DNA of 64,000 nt from Desmonostoc geniculatum HA4340-LM1 (GTDB lineage Bacteria > Cyanobacteriota > Cyanobacteriia > Cyanobacteriales > Nostocaceae), in assembly GCA_019359545.1 (NCBI GenBank), contig JAHHHB010000012.1:51929-115928 (forward strand), read 5' to 3'. The notes under the pieces are model-generated. The model ran no database searches. It was given only the letters and a program-made list of their open reading frames with translations, and was not told the DNA's origin. This document shows positions 27,546 to 36,200 of the stretch, piece after piece. The stretch's first letter is position 1; each line of letters begins with the position of its first letter. The translations under genes and the position numbers were made by a program.

Positions 27546-28391
27546 CTATTTCTGTTTCACACTTGGTATCAAAACTCCATGTTTGGGACTAAATAATAAA
27601 GCTAACAAAAATAAGCCCGAAACTACCAAAACAATTGCTGGGCCAGAAGGCAAATTATAAAAATAGCTGAGATACATCCCGCTAATACTAGAAATTACGC
27701 CAATTACGGCACCTAAAATCATTACTTGGTTGAGACGTTTCACTAGTAAATAAGCAGTTGCTCCTGGTGTAATCAAAAGTGAAAGTACTAAAATCACACC
27801 TACAGCTTTCATGCTAGCGACAATTGTTAAAGCAATCAATAGCATTAAGCCAAAGTTAAGCCGATCGACTGGCAAACCTGCGGCTTGAGCGCCTAATGGA
27901 TCAAAAGTGTAAAATAAAAGTTCTTTGTATATTAAAACAACGACTATTAAAACAATAGCAGCAATAATAGCTGTGTCGCGTACTTCATCAATAGTAACGC
28001 TGAGAAGGTTCCCGAATAAAAAGTGATTCAGGTCAATTTTATTATCTTTTTGAATAACAGTAATTAAGGTGATACCAAGGGCAAAGAATGCAGAAAAAAC
28101 TATGCCCATTGCCGCATCTTCTTTAATTGGCGATCGCACTCTAATCCAAGCGATCGCCATTGTACTCACAACTCCGGCAATAAACGCCCCAATATATATA
28201 TTTGCTCCCACCATAAAAGCGATCGCTAGTCCTGGCAAAACCGAGTGACTGATTGCATCACCCAGCAACGCCAATCGCTGCACCATCAAGTAACTACCAA
28301 CCACCGCACACAACAAACCAACTAAAATCGCAATCACAAGCGATCGCTGCATAAAGCCGTATTGTAACGGCTCAATTAAAGCTTCTAACAT
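27546..28391 (-). CDS. mntB: Manganese/zinc-type ABC transporter permease (MntB/ZnuB family)
   Basis: A 281-residue membrane protein of the ABC-3 family with eight or more hydrophobic helices. Typical segments are VGSYLMVQRLALLGDAISHSVLPGLAIAFMVG near the N-terminus and MKAVGVILVLSLLITPGATAYLL toward the C-terminus. It forms the membrane channel for the ATPase at 28500 and the binding protein at 29414. Specificity for Mn rather than Zn is inferred from the binding protein. GTCATTAGTCATTGG repeats sit in the 108-bp gap to the ATPase gene. Confidence 0.88.
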   Translation of the reverse strand: MLEALIEPLQYGFMQRSLVIAILVGLLCAVVGSYLMVQRLALLGDAISHSVLPGLAIAFMVGANIYIGAFIAGVVSTMAIAWIRVRSPIKEDAAMGIVFSAFFALGITLITVIQKDNKIDLNHFLFGNLLSVTIDEVRDTAIIAAIVLIVVVLIYKELLFYTFDPLGAQAAGLPVDRLNFGLMLLIALTIVASMKAVGVILVLSLLITPGATAYLLVKRLNQVMILGAVIGVISSISGMYLSYFYNLPSGPAIVLVVSGLFLLALLFSPKHGVLIPSVKQK

Positions 28392-28499
28392 ATTTTGTCA
28401 CTAGTCATTAGTCATTGGTCATTAGTCATTGGTCATTAGTCATTTGTCATTTATCATTTGTCATTTCTCCCCCTGCCCCCCCTGCCCCCCCCATCACAT

Positions 28500-29324
28500 T
28501 TACGCCGCATCCGAAAAATACATTACTTTCCCGCCATAGGCAAGATTGAGATTTTCTTCTGTGAGTACTTGTTGGCGTGAACCTGTGGCGATTAATTCAC
28601 GATTTAGTAATATTAAATCATCAAAATGGGCAATTGATTCTCCTAAATCGTGGTTGACTACTAGCACGATTTTTTTATCAGTAGCGAGTTCATGAAAGAC
28701 TTCAAAAATCACCGATTGAGTTTTTTGATCGATGCCTACTAAAGGTTCATCAAAACAGAAAATTTCTGCTTGCTGTGTTAAAGCACGGGCTAAAAATACC
28801 CGTTGTTGCTGTCCTCCTGATAATTGTCCGATGGGGCGATCGCAATATTCAATCATTCCAACTCTTTCCAGGGCATTTTTTGCTACCTGGCGACTAACTG
28901 CTGAAAAGCTACGCAACCATCCTGTTTTCTTCACCCGTCCCATCATCACTACATCCCAAAGGGTGGCGGGGTAAGTCCAGTCAATTTGGCTACGCTGTGG
29001 TACGTAGGCAACTCGATCTAATTGTTGCATTAAGGGTTTACCTTGATACAGCACCGTACCACTACTGACTGGCACTAAGCCTAACATTGCCTTCATCAGG
29101 GTACTTTTGCCAGCACCGTTGGGGCCAAAAATACCCGTGACTTTTCCCGGTTTGACAATACAGTTAACGTCCCTTAAGGCTTCTTGTGTTCGGTAGTGTA
29201 CCCCTACATGGGCGATGTTAATTGCTGGTGTGGAAGTCATATCAGAAGCCTTGATAGTTTCGGGTAATTCTCGTGTATTTACTGGAGATAAGCGGAATTT
29301 AGCTGCAAAAGAGACGTTTTTCAT
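28500..29324 (-). CDS. mntA: Manganese/zinc-type ABC transporter ATP-binding protein
   Basis: A 274-residue ATPase. Walker A is GPNGAGKST, the signature is LSGGQQQR, Walker B is IFCFDEP and the switch His is in LVVNHDL. Family-typical YVPQRSQIDWTYPATLWDVVMMGR is present. The start is the ATG at 29324 (MKNVSF). A longer frame to 29474 would overlap the divergent binding-protein gene and adds unrelated residues; MTSTPAINIAHVG, 28 codons later, is another possible start. It is divergent from mntC with about 90 bp between. Confidence 0.88.
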   Translation of the reverse strand: MKNVSFAAKFRLSPVNTRELPETIKASDMTSTPAINIAHVGVHYRTQEALRDVNCIVKPGKVTGIFGPNGAGKSTLMKAMLGLVPVSSGTVLYQGKPLMQQLDRVAYVPQRSQIDWTYPATLWDVVMMGRVKKTGWLRSFSAVSRQVAKNALERVGMIEYCDRPIGQLSGGQQQRVFLARALTQQAEIFCFDEPLVGIDQKTQSVIFEVFHELATDKKIVLVVNHDLGESIAHFDDLILLNRELIATGSRQQVLTEENLNLAYGGKVMYFSDAA

Positions 29325-29413
29325 AACTGCTTTTAAATATTCATTTCTTGAGCTTACTACAAAAATGAGAGAAATATGAAAAAATCTATAAATAGATGTA
29401 ATATCCCAGATAA

Positions 29414-30433
29414 ATGAAACTAATACCACAGATAGACGGCAGTAACGCTCACGCCAAGGTGATTGGCAACACAAACAAGAGAAAAATTCTTTTGCGGCTT
29501 TGTTTGGGAATGCTTATGCCTTTGGCTTTATTTAGTTGTACCCGGAATGACTCCAACCCCAAAACTGCCAAGGGAGAGAGTCAGCCGCGAGTAGTTGCAA
29601 CTAGCACCATCATTGCTGATTTGGCGCAAGAGGTTGCAGGAGATGAAATTCAAGTCAGTGGAATCCTCAAACCAGGTACTGATCCGCATGTTTACGAACC
29701 AATACCGGCAGACAGCAAGGTTTTGGAACAAGCCGACTTGATTTTGTATAACGGCTACAACCTAGAACCAGGATTGATTAAGTTAATGAATGCTTCTGGT
29801 GGTAAAGCGCGAAAGTTAGCCGTCGGGGAATCTGTCAAATCTTTGCAGTTAGACAAAGGCAAAGGTGAAGTCGTGCCAGATCCTCACATCTGGGGTAGTG
29901 CAGAAAATGCGATCGCCATGACGAATGCCATTCGAGATGCTTTGATTGAATTATCACCTGAAGATAAAGAAGAATTAACTGAAAATGCATTGCAACTGAC
30001 TAATGAATTAAAACAGTTGCATAGCTGGATTAATCAACAGATTCAAACTATCCCCGCACCTCGGCGCAGACTGATCACAACCCATGATGCATTTCAATAT
30101 TATGGACGTGCTTATGGAATTGCGATCGCAGGTACTTTAATTGGCATTAGTACCGAAGAACAGCCAAGCGCTCAAACAGTCCAGCGATTGGTAGAGTCAG
30201 TTAAAAAAATCGGCGTTCCGGCAATTTTTGCTGAAACTACAATTAATCCAGCTTTAATTAAAACCGTTGCCCAAGAAGCAGGAGTCAAATTAGCACCACA
30301 TCAACTTTATTCTGATTCAATTGGGGCAAAAGGGAGTGATGGAGATTCGTACATCAAAATGATGGAGGCAAATACCCGCAGCATTGTAGAAGCATTGGGG
30401 GGAAAATATACGCCATTTCAACCTAAGAAGTAA
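29414..30433 (+). CDS. mntC: Metal-binding lipoprotein of an Mn-type ABC transporter (MntC-like)
   Basis: A 339-residue cluster A-I substrate-binding lipoprotein. A signal peptide ends in the lipobox LALFSC. Predicted metal ligands are His in DPHVYEP, His in TTHDAFQYYG, Glu in AETTI and Asp in YSDSIG. This His2-Glu-Asp set is the MntC pattern. The His-rich loop of zinc-binding ZnuA proteins is absent. It is transcribed divergently from the ATPase/permease genes, unlike the co-directional mntCAB order of Synechocystis. Manganese supply serves photosystem II; regulation by ManR is known elsewhere but not visible here. Confidence 0.88.
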   Translation: MKLIPQIDGSNAHAKVIGNTNKRKILLRLCLGMLMPLALFSCTRNDSNPKTAKGESQPRVVATSTIIADLAQEVAGDEIQVSGILKPGTDPHVYEPIPADSKVLEQADLILYNGYNLEPGLIKLMNASGGKARKLAVGESVKSLQLDKGKGEVVPDPHIWGSAENAIAMTNAIRDALIELSPEDKEELTENALQLTNELKQLHSWINQQIQTIPAPRRRLITTHDAFQYYGRAYGIAIAGTLIGISTEEQPSAQTVQRLVESVKKIGVPAIFAETTINPALIKTVAQEAGVKLAPHQLYSDSIGAKGSDGDSYIKMMEANTRSIVEALGGKYTPFQPKK

Positions 30434-30917
30434 ATAAGAATTCAGAATTCAGGAGTCAGAATTCAGGAGTCAGAATTAGAATAAGTTCTCGATCTAGCTA
30501 CACAACTAGATGCTATACTTCACTTTCCTTGAATTCTGCTGTATTACAACGTATTTTAGCTAAATGAAGAACAGGGGTAGGGGCACAACATGTTGTGCCC
30601 CTACTCACCAAGTTGCAATGTGCTGTATTTCTGAAGTCAGAGGTTATTTATCAATTAATATCCTTAGGTTAGAGCCAAAAACCTTAATTTTATGTAGTGT
30701 AGTTGGGTTTCATTCCTCAACCCAACTACAATTATCTCCTCTGACTCCTGAATTCTGACTCCTGAATTCTGAATTCTGAATTCTGACTCCTAAATTCTGA
30801 CTCCTGAATTCTGATTTATAATCTATTCTCAAACTCTTTCTAGAGAAAGAACTCTTTATAGGTTTGATTTTCTACAGTGTTATTAGTAACTACACATTTA
30901 TTAGTACCTGAAAAACC
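30434..30917. repeat. Repeat-rich intergenic region
   Basis: Copies of AGAATTCAGGAGTCAG (30440-30478) and the complementary CTGACTCCTGAATTCTG (30735-30812) flank a perfect 28-nt palindrome at 30577-30604 (arm GTAGGGGCACAACA), preceded by TAAATGAAGAACAG. The EcoRI-rich copies are in opposite orientation, so the region could fold on itself. No gene. Confidence 0.8.
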
Positions 30918-31253
30918 ATGACTGATAATAAACAAGAAAATCAAATTAATCAACCAGTGAGCGAAGATCGGCATTCTCGTGAAGAACCAAATGTGAAAGA
31001 ACAAAACTTAACTGCAAATCCGGGAGATAGAATCGCTGATGAAGCTCAATCCGTTGAAGAAAAGGCTCAACAGCTAGCTGTCGATCGCGTACCAGACATT
31101 ACAGGCGACGTAATCACAGTCCCGACTTACTTTGTTGTCGATGAACCCAACGGCGAAAAGAAAGCACTCCACCACGTTAAAGATGCTGAAGAAATTTCCG
31201 ACGTAATTCGCCAAGCACGAGTTGACGAAAATGGAAATCGAATTTGGTGGTAG
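30918..31253 (+). CDS. Small acidic hypothetical protein
   Basis: A 111-residue protein. The first 60 residues are polar and probably disordered (NKQENQINQPVSEDRHSREE). The second half looks ordered (GDVITVPTYFVVDEPNGEKKALHHVKDAEEISDVIRQARVDENGNRIWW). I do not recognise a family. No signal peptide or membrane segment. ATG at 30918 is the only plausible start. Neighbouring genes give no clear functional hint. Confidence 0.65.
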   Translation: MTDNKQENQINQPVSEDRHSREEPNVKEQNLTANPGDRIADEAQSVEEKAQQLAVDRVPDITGDVITVPTYFVVDEPNGEKKALHHVKDAEEISDVIRQARVDENGNRIWW

Positions 31254-31431
31254 TTGCTGATTGAAGAAACAAGGGGATAGGGTGTTTGTCATTAGTCATT
31301 AGTCATTAGTTTTTCTCCCTGTCCCTGCGTCTCCCTCATCCTCCTCATCTCCCTTTTACCAGATCTTGTAGCAGTAAGTTACACTGTAATCAAGTAATCA
31401 TAATTTGGAAATTCTCCAAGGACGAAAGGTA

Positions 31432-32169
31432 ATGGGAAATGTTACAACTTCTGAGGAATTGACATCTTGGACTACGCTAGAACTGAAAAATTACATTATA
31501 GAACTTGTTAAAGACCGCGATGTAGAGACGTTAAAAGCCAAAGTAGAATTTTATAAAAACGAATTAGCGCCATATTTTGCAGAATTGAGCCAACGCAACC
31601 TTTTTCCGAAAGTTGCAGAACAAGTGGCGATCGTCATCGGAGCTTGGGTGCCAATATGGTCTACTATTCCTTTTCAAGACATTTTACCTGGTAGGATACA
31701 CGAGCAGTCTTACCAAATTTTTCATAATGATGGTTACTATGCAAATATTGGCCGTTATGCACTAGGAAATCAGTCTGGTTTTTGGCTAAAATTTGCATCA
31801 AAACTACCAGCTTATGACTTAATGATATTGCAAAAGTATTCAGTTGAAAATGACCAGTGGAACATCAAAAATGTTGGCATATTCCAGGCATTGGGAAATC
31901 AAAAAGTTCCATTGACAATTGAGGATGCAGACAAGTGGTTTACAAAAAATGTCGAATCTAAATTGGGGGAAGCATCGTCTAAGATAGATTTACAGCAAGA
32001 ACTCCAATTAGAAAATATGAACAGAAATACTGTCAAAAAATTTGATAAAGTCTATCTAGCTACTTCTTTTCTAGAGCATTTATATATAGATAATGACTTT
32101 CGGTTGATTAAGACTCAGCGAGAAGTTACACAGCGACCGAGTTATACAATTGCTGTTCGCAGAAGTTGA
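31432..32169 (+). CDS. Putative PAP/fibrillin-like protein
   Basis: A 245-residue protein. GAWVPIWSTIPFQDILPGRIHEQSYQIFHNDGYYANIGRYA near residue 70 and the terminal KVYLATSFLEHLYIDNDFRLIKTQREVTQRPSYTIAVRRS resemble the lipocalin-like PAP/fibrillin domain (thylakoid or plastoglobule lipid-associated proteins). The match is by general pattern only. The start is the ATG at 31432, preceded by AAGGACGAAAGG; a TTG nine codons earlier is possible. It is followed by a partial mobile repeat. Confidence 0.5.
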   Translation: MGNVTTSEELTSWTTLELKNYIIELVKDRDVETLKAKVEFYKNELAPYFAELSQRNLFPKVAEQVAIVIGAWVPIWSTIPFQDILPGRIHEQSYQIFHNDGYYANIGRYALGNQSGFWLKFASKLPAYDLMILQKYSVENDQWNIKNVGIFQALGNQKVPLTIEDADKWFTKNVESKLGEASSKIDLQQELQLENMNRNTVKKFDKVYLATSFLEHLYIDNDFRLIKTQREVTQRPSYTIAVRRS

Positions 32170-32190
32170 ACTAACAAAATTTCCCAATGC

Positions 32191-32239
32191 TATAGGACTA
32201 CTATTTGATTTTTGAACAGATACGTAGGGTGCGTTATCG
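32191..32239. mobile_element. Truncated copy of the 160-bp MITE-like element
   Basis: TATAGGACTACTATTTGAT through GTAGGGTGCGTTA matches the left half of the element at 49823-49982. The right half is missing; the sequence passes straight into a truncated esterase reading frame. Confidence 0.75.
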
Positions 32240-32592
32240 CATCCTATCCCGTCGATTTAGATCGGGTTTACCTAACTGGCTTAAGCATGGGTGGTTACGG
32301 AACATGGCATTTAGCAGCAGCACAACCGCAAAGATTTGCAGCGATCGCGCCTATCTGCGGCGGTGGTAACCCAACCCAAGCGCCTAAGCTGAAAAATCTT
32401 CCCGTGTGGGCATTTCATGGAGCAAAGGATGATGTCGTTCCCTTAAGCGAGTCCGAAATCATGGTTTCTGCACTGCAAGGCTGCGGCGGGAATGTGAAAT
32501 TTACAGTTTATCCAGAAGCGAAACACGACTCGTGGACGCAGACATATAATAATCCAGAACTTTATCAGTGGTTTTTGCAGCATCGACGGTAG
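32240..32592 (+). pseudogene. C-terminal relic of an alpha/beta-hydrolase (esterase/PHB depolymerase-like)
   Basis: The frame reads YPVDLDRVYLTGLSMGGYGTW (nucleophile Ser in GLSMGG), then FHGAKDDVVPLSES (catalytic Asp) and EAKHDSW (catalytic His), ending QWFLQHRR. These are the C-terminal ~115 residues of a secreted phospholipase/carboxylesterase-type hydrolase. The N-terminal half, with signal peptide and oxyanion-hole strand, is missing. It is replaced by a partial mobile repeat, so the gene is probably broken despite an intact triad. A TTG could open the frame at 32212, but within repeat DNA. Confidence 0.75.
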
Positions 32593-32948
32593 TATCTAGC
32601 AAAGCGATGTTGTGATACCCGTCTTTAGGCATAAAAAATTAACTATACCTCTAAATTTAGCAGTATTTACCCAGGGATAATAGCCAATACTTCAGGATAT
32701 TTTCATTAAAAAAATTTTTTAGCGCCCAAAGATTAAAATTTATAAGAAGTCAGGACTTATACCTTTGACATTCAAGTATATAACTTGAATAATCTTATTA
32801 CGTAAAAATTCGTAATTATATAGAAATCTGAATTTGATATTCCTAAGTATACTGAGAGCTAAAACCTGTTACGGCTAGCTCTGAGTAACTTTGGCTTTGA
32901 ACAAATCAAATGGATTTCTATATAAACTCGCATTAACAGGGTTGTATT
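32593..32948. other. AT-rich intergenic region
   Basis: No gene seen. A small palindrome TTCAAGT-ATATA-ACTTGAA lies at 32771-32789. TATAGAAATC at 32820 and its complement GATTTCTATA at 32910-32919 bracket about 100 bp in inverted orientation. Confidence 0.5.
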
Positions 32949-33251
32949 ATGTTTTTCTCAAATTCAAAATCGGTCTTAAAAATTAGTCAAAAAAATAAAA
33001 CTTACAGTCTTTTGGGGACTAAAAGTAACATAATACTGCTCACTGGATATTTAATCTCTCTACCGATTTGTACTTTGATAACTTTATCTTTATTATTGCC
33101 CGTATTCAGTATTAACTTATTTGCTCCCATAGAAAGCTCACACTACTCTACATCAATTCCTTGGATAGACGATCCATCTGAATGTGAATATACTGGACGA
33201 AACTGGCGCGATCGCAAGTGTTGGGATGATGAACACAATCCCATGTTCTAA
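32949..33251 (+). CDS. Small hypothetical membrane-anchored protein
   Basis: A 100-residue protein with one or two hydrophobic segments (IILLTGYLISLPICTLITLSLLLPVFSINLF, about residues 28-58). A short polar C-terminal tail follows, with two cysteines (SECEYTGRNWRDRKCWDDEHN), presumably outside the cytoplasm. No family recognised. It is convergent with the giant kinase gene 48 bp away. Confidence 0.55.
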   Translation: MFFSNSKSVLKISQKNKTYSLLGTKSNIILLTGYLISLPICTLITLSLLLPVFSINLFAPIESSHYSTSIPWIDDPSECEYTGRNWRDRKCWDDEHNPMF

Positions 33252-33299
33252 GTCAATTTCCTGTTCGAGCGCTTGAGTATCCATAAATTTCCCCCTTTA

Positions 33300-36200
33300 C
33301 TATTGAACTGGAATTAAGATCACAAATTCTGTACCTTGACCCGGAGAAGAGTTGCATTCGAGAGAACCGCCGTGTTTTTCTACTATAATTTGCCGAGCGA
33401 TCGCTAACCCCAATCCCGTCCCTTTACCCACAGCTTTGGTAGTAAATAAATGGTCAAATATTTTCTGTTTCACTGATTCACTCATTCCCTTGCCATTATC
33501 CATAATGGCAATTTTCACACAGTTATTTTCTAGATAAGTGGTAATTGTAATTCGGTTGGAATTGGCTTTAATCTCCTCAAAACTGCGTCCGTTATTTGAT
33601 TCATCTAAAGCGTCGATGGCATTAGCCAAAATATTCATAAATACCTGATTTAATTGACCAGGAAAACATTCAATCAGCGGTAAATTGCCATATTCAGTGA
33701 CAACTTCAATGGCAGGACGTTGTTCATTCGCTTTCAGACGATGTTTGAGAATGAGAATGGTGCTATCAATGCCTTGATGAATGTTAAATGGCACTTTGTA
33801 ATCTTGATCGGCACGAGAAAAAGTGCGGAGACTGGTGCTGATATTTTTCAGGCGATCGCACGCGATTGTCATGGAATCAAGCATTTTTGGTAAGTCTTCT
33901 AAGCTATATTCCAAGTCAATTTCCTCGGCATGATCAAGAATTTCCTCACTCTTATTCGGTAAGCTTTCTTGATAGAGTTTCAGGTGTTCAACAATATCGG
34001 CGATCGTGGGTTTAGCTTGTTTAATACTGGCAGCAATAAAACCCAAAGGATTATTCATTTCGTGAGCCACACCAGCAACTAAGTTACCCAACGCAGACAT
34101 TTTTTCACTTTGGATCATTTTTAATTGTGCTTGTTGCAGGTTTTGTAAAGCAGTTTCTAGCTCTTGTGCTTTTTGTTGAAGTTGGACTTCGGCAATTTTG
34201 CGTTCAGTAATATCATCTGCTAGAGAAGCAACTCCAATTAACTCGCCATCCGCACTCACAAGCGGATTGTTATACCAAGCACAAATAATAGTTTTGCCAT
34301 CCTTTGTGACATTTTCATTGATACTGTAATTGCCGCCCTGCTGCGATTTAATTTCGACGCTGACTTGCTCCATTTCGGCTTGAATCTTTTGAGGAATGAT
34401 GAATTTAAAGTCACAACCCAAAGCCTCTTGTTTGCTGTAGCCAAAGATTCTTTCTGCTGCTGGATTCCAGTCAGTAACTTGATAATTGGTATCCCACTCT
34501 ATCACTGCTAGTGGAGTTTGCTGAACCAATAACTGGAGTCGTTGCTGGGATGCTTGTAAGCGAGACTGTGCGGTGTTCAACTCATCGAGCGATCGCTCTA
34601 GTTGTTGAGAATACTGTAGCGATCGCTCATACAGTCGGGCATTTTCTAGAGAAATCGCAGCTTGAGCGCACAGGAGATTCAGTAGTTCAACGCGATCGCT
34701 TGTAAACGCCCCCGTTACTAAATTATTTTCTAGATATAAAATGCCCAGCAACTTACCTTGATGTAAAATCGGGCTACACAAAATACTCTTGGGCTGCTGA
34801 CGCATGATATACGGGTCATTAGCTAAAATCGGATCGGCGATCGCATCAAGCAGCACAACGGTCTGCCTGTTGTGCTTCACTTTGTAAATCAGCTTTAGGG
34901 GAATATCTTGACTCTCCTCAACCAGAAGGTGCTGCAACACGACCGGCTCCGAACCCTCAATAATTGACCCTTTGATCAGTAGGTGTTCACCCTTGGTGTC
35001 GCCTAGCGAATCGTCTCGCAAGAGCATGAATACACACTTATCAGCCCCTGCATTTTCGATGACGATCTTCAACAACGATGAGAGCAGTTTTTCCAGTTCG
35101 ATTTCACCTGAGATACTTTGGGAAGCCTTGAGAATAGCGGCTAAATCGAGAGAATCACAGACGCTGGAGGAAGAACTAGAAGAACTAGTGGAGGTGACTG
35201 TTCCTAATGCGAAGACAGTTTCGTTAATCGAGAGAGCCGTGCGAGTTTTTTGGAGAATAGGAGCCAAGAGTTGGGGATAACGTCTTTCCAAGTCAGCGAC
35301 TTTGGCTTTTGCACCCCAACGAGCGTAGCTATAGTAAGCCTTCGTCATGTATGAATGGGCAATCTCCTGTTTACCCCAGTCGAGGTAAAATTTTGCAGCT
35401 AGTTCATTAGCCAGCGCTTCTTCCTGAATATAATCATTTTCTTTGGCTCCAATGATGGCGCGATCGTAATGTTCAATTGCTTCGGCTTTATTACCCAAAA
35501 CCCGTTGCCGTTCTGCCTCAACTAAATACCATTTATGCAGATGATTTATCGGGGCATTTTGCGCCCACTGTTGCAAAGTGGTTTGATGGGTTTGGGCTAA
35601 AGACAAAAATTCGCCTTGCTCTGACTCTGGCTGTGTGGGCAAGAGCGCCAAATACGTCAGGGCTGTATAGAAATGAAAAATGGGAATAAAAATCATCCCT
35701 GATACTGCCATTAAATACTGTTTGGCTTGGGCGTTATAGTCTAGGGCAGCCGTGTAGTTACCACAAAAGTAGCCAAGCATCAGTTTGTAAGTGTAAGCAA
35801 TTGCGATCGCTGTGAGATCCTTGTCCTGATGGTGCTTAGGAATCATCACCGTTTCATCGTAGGCAGTGCCAATTAACCAATCCGACAGAATACGGGCTTC
35901 CCTCAAGTTCTGCACAGTCTGCTGCATCATATCCAAATAACTCTGGGCAGAATGTTGTTTTATCTGCACTAAGACAGCCCTGTAAGCTGCTATTTCGGGT
36001 TCCCAAATGTCCAGTTCTACCCCAGCAAAAAGTTTGGCAATGAGGTAATTGAGGGAGTTATAGCCAGCGTTGAGAAAATCACCAGTTTCTATACCAGTTC
36101 CATAGCCATCTTTCATCGTCAGCATCGTTGCTTTGAGAGATTCCTGATGATGTTGAACCCAAGCCGCAAACAGAAGTAGAACTTTAGACTTGAATTCCTT

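Noticed and set aside
30564..30758. 64-codon frame over the palindrome at 30577
   Set aside because: It spans a perfect palindrome and dispersed repeats.
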